Shown here: piece after piece, positions 5,445-7,874 of the stretch
Layout of the letters: the number at the start of each line of letters is the position of its first letter
How positions within the stretch are numbered: position 1 is the stretch's first letter
Assembly (NCBI GenBank): GCA_020431545.1
Contig: JAGQIB010000095.1
Span: 1-7,874 of the forward strand
Direction of reading: 5' to 3'
DNA length: 7,874 bases
DNA from: Gemmatimonadota bacterium
GTDB taxonomy: Bacteria > ARS69
The notes under the pieces: generated by a model
Database searches by the model: none
What the model saw: the letters and a program-made list of their open reading frames with translations, nothing else
What the model was told of the DNA's origin: nothing
Translations under genes and position numbers: made by a program

Positions 5445-5921
5445 GTGATCGGGTTGCCGACGCGACTCGCGATCACGAGCTCGCCGAATCGCCGGTGGGG
5501 ACGCTTCGCGGGGCACGAACCGCGGTCCTACCTGATGCGTCCGGGATTCGGCGCCATGCTCGAGCTGGAGTGTCGGGTCTTCGTCGACGGGTCACCGATC
5601 GACGCACGTTTCCTCCGCGAGAGTGGCGTCGACCCGAATCGCTTCCGCTGCCTGTCCAACGCAGGCCAGTCTCGCATGACGGCCAGGCACGGCACGCTCG
5701 CCTTCGCGGACATTGACTTCCCGCACTGTTCGGACCTTCCGGAGGAGTTCCTGGCGGAGCACGCCGTGGAGATCGAGGCGCACATCGTGGTGTTCGAGGC
5801 GCCGTCCTTCCTCGGGCGGGGGTTTCGTCCCGACCGGCCGGGCGTTCGCCGGCTCGACGAGGTGCGTATCGTGACTTCTTTGGCGCCTTGCGTGCCCGGT
5901 CAATCGGACACGTCGAGGTGA
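5445..5921 (+). CDS. Hypothetical protein, about 158 residues
   Basis: I do not recognise a family. From GTG 5445 the product has 158 residues; ATG at 5535 or 5556 would give 128 or 121. The core from about residue 38 alternates predicted strands and short acidic helices: M-L-E-L-E-C-R-V-F-V-D-G-S-P-I-D, then A-R-F-L-R-E-S-G-V-D, F-A-D-I-D-F-P-H-C, L-P-E-E-F-L-A-E-H, and E-I-E-A-H-I-V-V-F-E-A-P. It ends in a strand-like V-R-I-V-T-S-L-A-P and a polar tail. There is no signal peptide or membrane segment, so it is probably cytoplasmic. Cys and His occur (C in L-E-C-R, H-C in F-P-H-C) but no metal-site pattern is clear. It is divergent from the GNAT gene with 72 bases between starts, and ends 128 bases before the caspase-like gene. 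Competing frames do not look protein-like here. Confidence 0.65.
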   Translation: MIGLPTRLAITSSPNRRWGRFAGHEPRSYLMRPGFGAMLELECRVFVDGSPIDARFLRESGVDPNRFRCLSNAGQSRMTARHGTLAFADIDFPHCSDLPEEFLAEHAVEIEAHIVVFEAPSFLGRGFRPDRPGVRRLDEVRIVTSLAPCVPGQSDTSR

Positions 5922-5983
5922 GCGATGTCCTGCGCCAGTCGATCTGGCCATCGATGACGATTGACCGATCGGCGCACGGGGCG

Positions 5984-6013
5984 TTGGCGCGCGCATCCCG
6001 AGTCTGCTAGGAT
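5984..6013 (+). promoter_or_regulatory. Candidate promoter of the caspase-like gene
   Basis: TTGGCG (5984-5989), 18-base spacer, TAGGAT (6008-6013). Transcription would start near 6020, about 30 bases before the ATG at 6050. It lies in the 128-base gap after the hypothetical gene, so the caspase-like gene is probably transcribed on its own. Confidence 0.5.
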
Positions 6014-6049
6014 GCCGCGCGAACCCGCTGCCCCCGGGAGGACAAGGGA

Positions 6050-6775
6050 ATGACGACGATGCGACGGTCAGCGCTCGCCCTCGGTACGCTCGTGCTCCTC
6101 GCCGGTCCCGCCCACGCGGCCGACACGGCGCTCTTGATCGGAAACTCGAACTACGAGAACAAGTGCGCCGTCGACGTGACCGGCGTGCCCATGGACGTCG
6201 ATGCGATGTCGGGCCACCTCATGAACTACGGATACCAGATCGTCTCGACGGCCGATCGCAGCGGCATCGAGATGCTGAGCGACATCGAGGGGAACGTCCC
6301 GCCGGCCGGCGACGACTACGTCGTGTACTACGACGGCCACGGCGAGATCCCGGTGAACGGTTCGCTGCTCGGAATCGACTGCACGCGCACGACGGCTGCG
6401 GACATCGTGCTCGCCGTCGACATCGCCTCGGACCGCACGCTCCTGATCCTCGACTCGGAGGCCTCCGGCGCGCTCGGCGACGCGGTCAACGCCCTGGATC
6501 CGAACTTCTGCGTGATCACGTCGGCCACCGGACTCGACGCCGGGACGCGCGGAGTCTTCACGCCGTGCTTCGCGGCCGGCCTCGAGGGGGCGGCCGACGC
6601 CGACAACAACAACATGGTCACGGTGGCCGAAGCGGCCGCCTACGCGATCGCGAACTGCGGCGACGGCACCACCACCCCCACCTGGGACGGAGGCTGCCCG
6701 GACCGCGTGCTCTCCGTGGGCTCCATCGCGGTCGACGCGACGTCGTGGGGGCGCGTGAAGGGCGACTACCGGTAG
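6050..6775 (+). CDS. Secreted caspase-fold (clan CD) protein with the catalytic Cys replaced by Glu
   Basis: The 241-residue product has a signal peptide (R5-R6, Leu/Ala core, A-H-A about 21-23) and then a caspase/legumain-like fold. Strand 1 is A-L-L-I-G-N-S-N-Y-E-N (27-37). The catalytic-His strand is V-V-Y-Y-D-G-H-G with H97. The nucleophile strand is L-L-I-L-D-S-E-A-S-G (131-140). In active relatives this last segment reads D-A-C-x-S-G, so E137 (GAG, 6458-6460) occupies the Cys position. It continues with G-V-F-T (168-171), as in active families, and a 12-residue EF-hand-type loop (D183, D185, N187, T191, E194), where calcium binding is plausible. Six Cys (39, 111, 154, 173, 203, 216) could pair in disulfides. 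GGGAGG lies 8 bases before the ATG. The likely role is a non-proteolytic binding or regulatory protein outside the cytoplasm, but that is inference. The frame is intact, so it is not a decayed gene. Confidence 0.85.
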   Translation: MTTMRRSALALGTLVLLAGPAHAADTALLIGNSNYENKCAVDVTGVPMDVDAMSGHLMNYGYQIVSTADRSGIEMLSDIEGNVPPAGDDYVVYYDGHGEIPVNGSLLGIDCTRTTAADIVLAVDIASDRTLLILDSEASGALGDAVNALDPNFCVITSATGLDAGTRGVFTPCFAAGLEGAADADNNNMVTVAEAAAYAIANCGDGTTTPTWDGGCPDRVLSVGSIAVDATSWGRVKGDYR

Positions 6776-6819
6776 GCAGGACCGGCCGTCATATCCGGCG
6801 AACTTCGGCGTGAATCGGG

Positions 6820-6853
6820 AAGCTCGGTCCGCTTCGGTGGGCCGAGCTTTTCT
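6820..6853 (+). terminator. Intrinsic terminator after the caspase-like gene
   Basis: A 13-bp stem with two G-U wobbles (6820-6832 with 6837-6849) is capped by a C-UUCG-G tetraloop. The 3' arm ends in CTT and is followed by TTCT, giving a short U-tract. It begins 45 bases after the stop and lies between converging genes. Read on the minus strand it lacks a T-tract, so it mainly serves the plus strand. Confidence 0.75.
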
Positions 6854-6863
6854 CGCTCGGGGT

Positions 6864-7874
6864 TCAGCGCGCGCCCACTTCTCCCGTCTGCACCCGCCAC
6901 AAGGCGGCATACCCCTGCCCCGACGCCAGAAGCTCGTCGTGCGTGCCCGCCTCCACGATCCGTCCCCGCTCCATGAGGTAGATCCGGTCCGCGTGGCGGA
7001 TCGTGCTCAACCGGTGCGCGATCACGATCGTGGTGCGGCTGTGCGCGACGCGCGCGAGGGAACGCTGGATCGCGGCCTCGGTCTCGTTGTCCACGGAGGA
7101 CGTCGCCTCGTCCAGCACGAGCACGGGAGGGTCCTTGAGCACGGCGCGCGCGATCGAGATGCGCTGCCGCTGGCCGCCGGAGAGCTTCTGCCCGCGCTCG
7201 CCCACGAGCGTGTCGTAGCCCTGCGGCAGCTCCCGGACGAACACGTCGGCCTCCGCGACTCGCCCCGCGGCGCGCACCTGCTCGTCGGTCGCCTCGAACG
7301 TGCCGTACACGACGTTCTCCCGCACGGTGCCGTCCAGCAGGAACACGTCCTGGCTCACGAGCCCGATCGCGCGACGCAGATCCGGTAGCCGGATCTCACG
7401 CAGGTCCACGCCGTCCAGGGTCACGCGCCCCGCGCTCGGTTCGTAGAAGCGCAGCAGCAGCTTCACGAGCGTGGTCTTGCCGGAGCCCGTGGCGCCCACG
7501 ATCGCGATCGTCTGGCGCGCGGGCACCACGAGGTCGAGACCCTCGATCACCGGCGACCGCCCGCCGTACGCGAACGTGACTCCCTCGAACCGGATCTCTC
7601 CCTGCACCTGGTCCCGCGGCATCGCGCGATCGCCGCTGCGGAGCCGGATCGGCGTGTCGAGCAGGTCGAGCGCGCGATTCGTGGAGGCCATCGCGCGCTG
7701 GTACAGATCCACCGTCTGACCGAGACGCGTGAGCGGCCAAAGAAGACGCTGCGTGAGGAACACCATCACACTGTACGCACCGACGGCGAGCGTCCCCGCG
7801 AACACGGCCTTGCCGCCGAGCACCATCGTGAGGACGAAGCCCACCACGATCACCATGCGGATCAGCGGCGAGAA
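6864..7874 (-). CDS. ABC exporter half-transporter (TMD-NBD fusion), C-terminal part; 5' end outside window
   Basis: The frame is open to the right edge, giving 336 visible residues; the Met at 7856 is internal, not a start. The first ~45 residues are the end of the membrane domain, with one hydrophobic helix (V-I-V-V-G-F-V-L-T-M-V-L) and a second segment after K22. A complete ATPase domain follows: A-loop F-A-Y-G-G (~101-105), Walker A G-A-T-G-S-G-K-T-T (127-135), Q-loop S-Q-D (Q175), signature L-S-G-G-Q (231-235), Walker B V-L-V-L-D-E (251-256), D-loop S-S-V-D, and H-loop H287. All catalytic residues are present. Such MsbA-like type IV exporters work as homo- or heterodimers in the inner membrane, flipping lipids or exporting drugs or peptides; the substrate cannot be read from this part. 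The partner subunit, if any, may lie beyond the right edge. It converges on the caspase-like gene. Confidence 0.96.
   Translation of the reverse strand, partial: FSPLIRMVIVVGFVLTMVLGGKAVFAGTLAVGAYSVMVFLTQRLLWPLTRLGQTVDLYQRAMASTNRALDLLDTPIRLRSGDRAMPRDQVQGEIRFEGVTFAYGGRSPVIEGLDLVVPARQTIAIVGATGSGKTTLVKLLLRFYEPSAGRVTLDGVDLREIRLPDLRRAIGLVSQDVFLLDGTVRENVVYGTFEATDEQVRAAGRVAEADVFVRELPQGYDTLVGERGQKLSGGQRQRISIARAVLKDPPVLVLDEATSSVDNETEAAIQRSLARVAHSRTTIVIAHRLSTIRHADRIYLMERGRIVEAGTHDELLASGQGYAALWRVQTGEVGAR

Noticed and set aside
5373..5516. N-terminal extension of the GNAT frame to ATG 5516
   Set aside because: The extension is Arg-rich and unlike any GNAT, lacks a ribosome-binding site and would overlap the divergent gene start. 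ATG 5372 has GGAGG and the family-typical N-terminus.
5922..5954. Ten-codon frame starting ATG 5925 just after the hypothetical gene
   Set aside because: It has only ten codons, no structure and no conserved signal. The GAGGTGA in front is the end of the preceding coding sequence.
7854..7856. Met at 7856 as the start of the ABC gene
   Set aside because: The frame stays open upstream to the window edge with a membrane-domain sequence (F-S-P-L-I-R). A complete exporter needs roughly 250 more N-terminal residues.

Overview
This is a very GC-rich bacterial window with tightly packed genes. Two large secreted-type proteins suggest a member of the FCB superphylum or a related lineage, Eisenbacteria- or Gemmatimonadota-like. 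One ends in a FlgD-like sorting domain opened by S-P-A-F-P-N-P-F, and the other is a tandem-repeat beta-propeller. The lineage is an inference from protein style only. I see no mobile element, CRISPR array, tRNA or rRNA.

Layout from left to right. (1) Positions 1-1346, minus strand: the N-terminal 448 codons of a secreted beta-propeller protein with a near-perfect 48-residue repeat; the gene runs off the left edge. (2) 1489-2553, minus: rsgA, the circularly permuted ribosome-assembly GTPase. (3) 2554-2932: a non-coding stretch that reads, on the minus strand, as a leader: promoter-like -35/-10, an 18-codon Arg-rich small ORF with a good Shine-Dalgarno, a strong intrinsic terminator, a second hairpin, then the rsgA ribosome-binding site. 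(4) 2933-4609, minus: a secreted aryl-sulfate sulfotransferase with a C-terminal sorting domain, followed by its own hairpin. (5) 4836-5372, minus: a GNAT acetyltransferase, divergent from (6) 5445-5921, plus: an unrecognised protein of about 158 residues. (7) 6050-6775, plus: a secreted caspase-fold protein whose nucleophilic Cys position holds Glu, with its own promoter and a UUCG-capped terminator. (8) 6864-7874, minus: the C-terminal part of an ABC exporter half-transporter, running off the right edge.

The genes do not form one pathway. Most have their own ribosome-binding site and several have their own terminator, so the window looks like a series of short transcription units. Three encode exported proteins (propeller, sulfotransferase, pseudo-caspase). 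The observations most worth a second look are the attenuator-like rsgA leader, the Cys-to-Glu caspase-like protein, and a shared inner TCC/GGG core in three of the intergenic hairpins.
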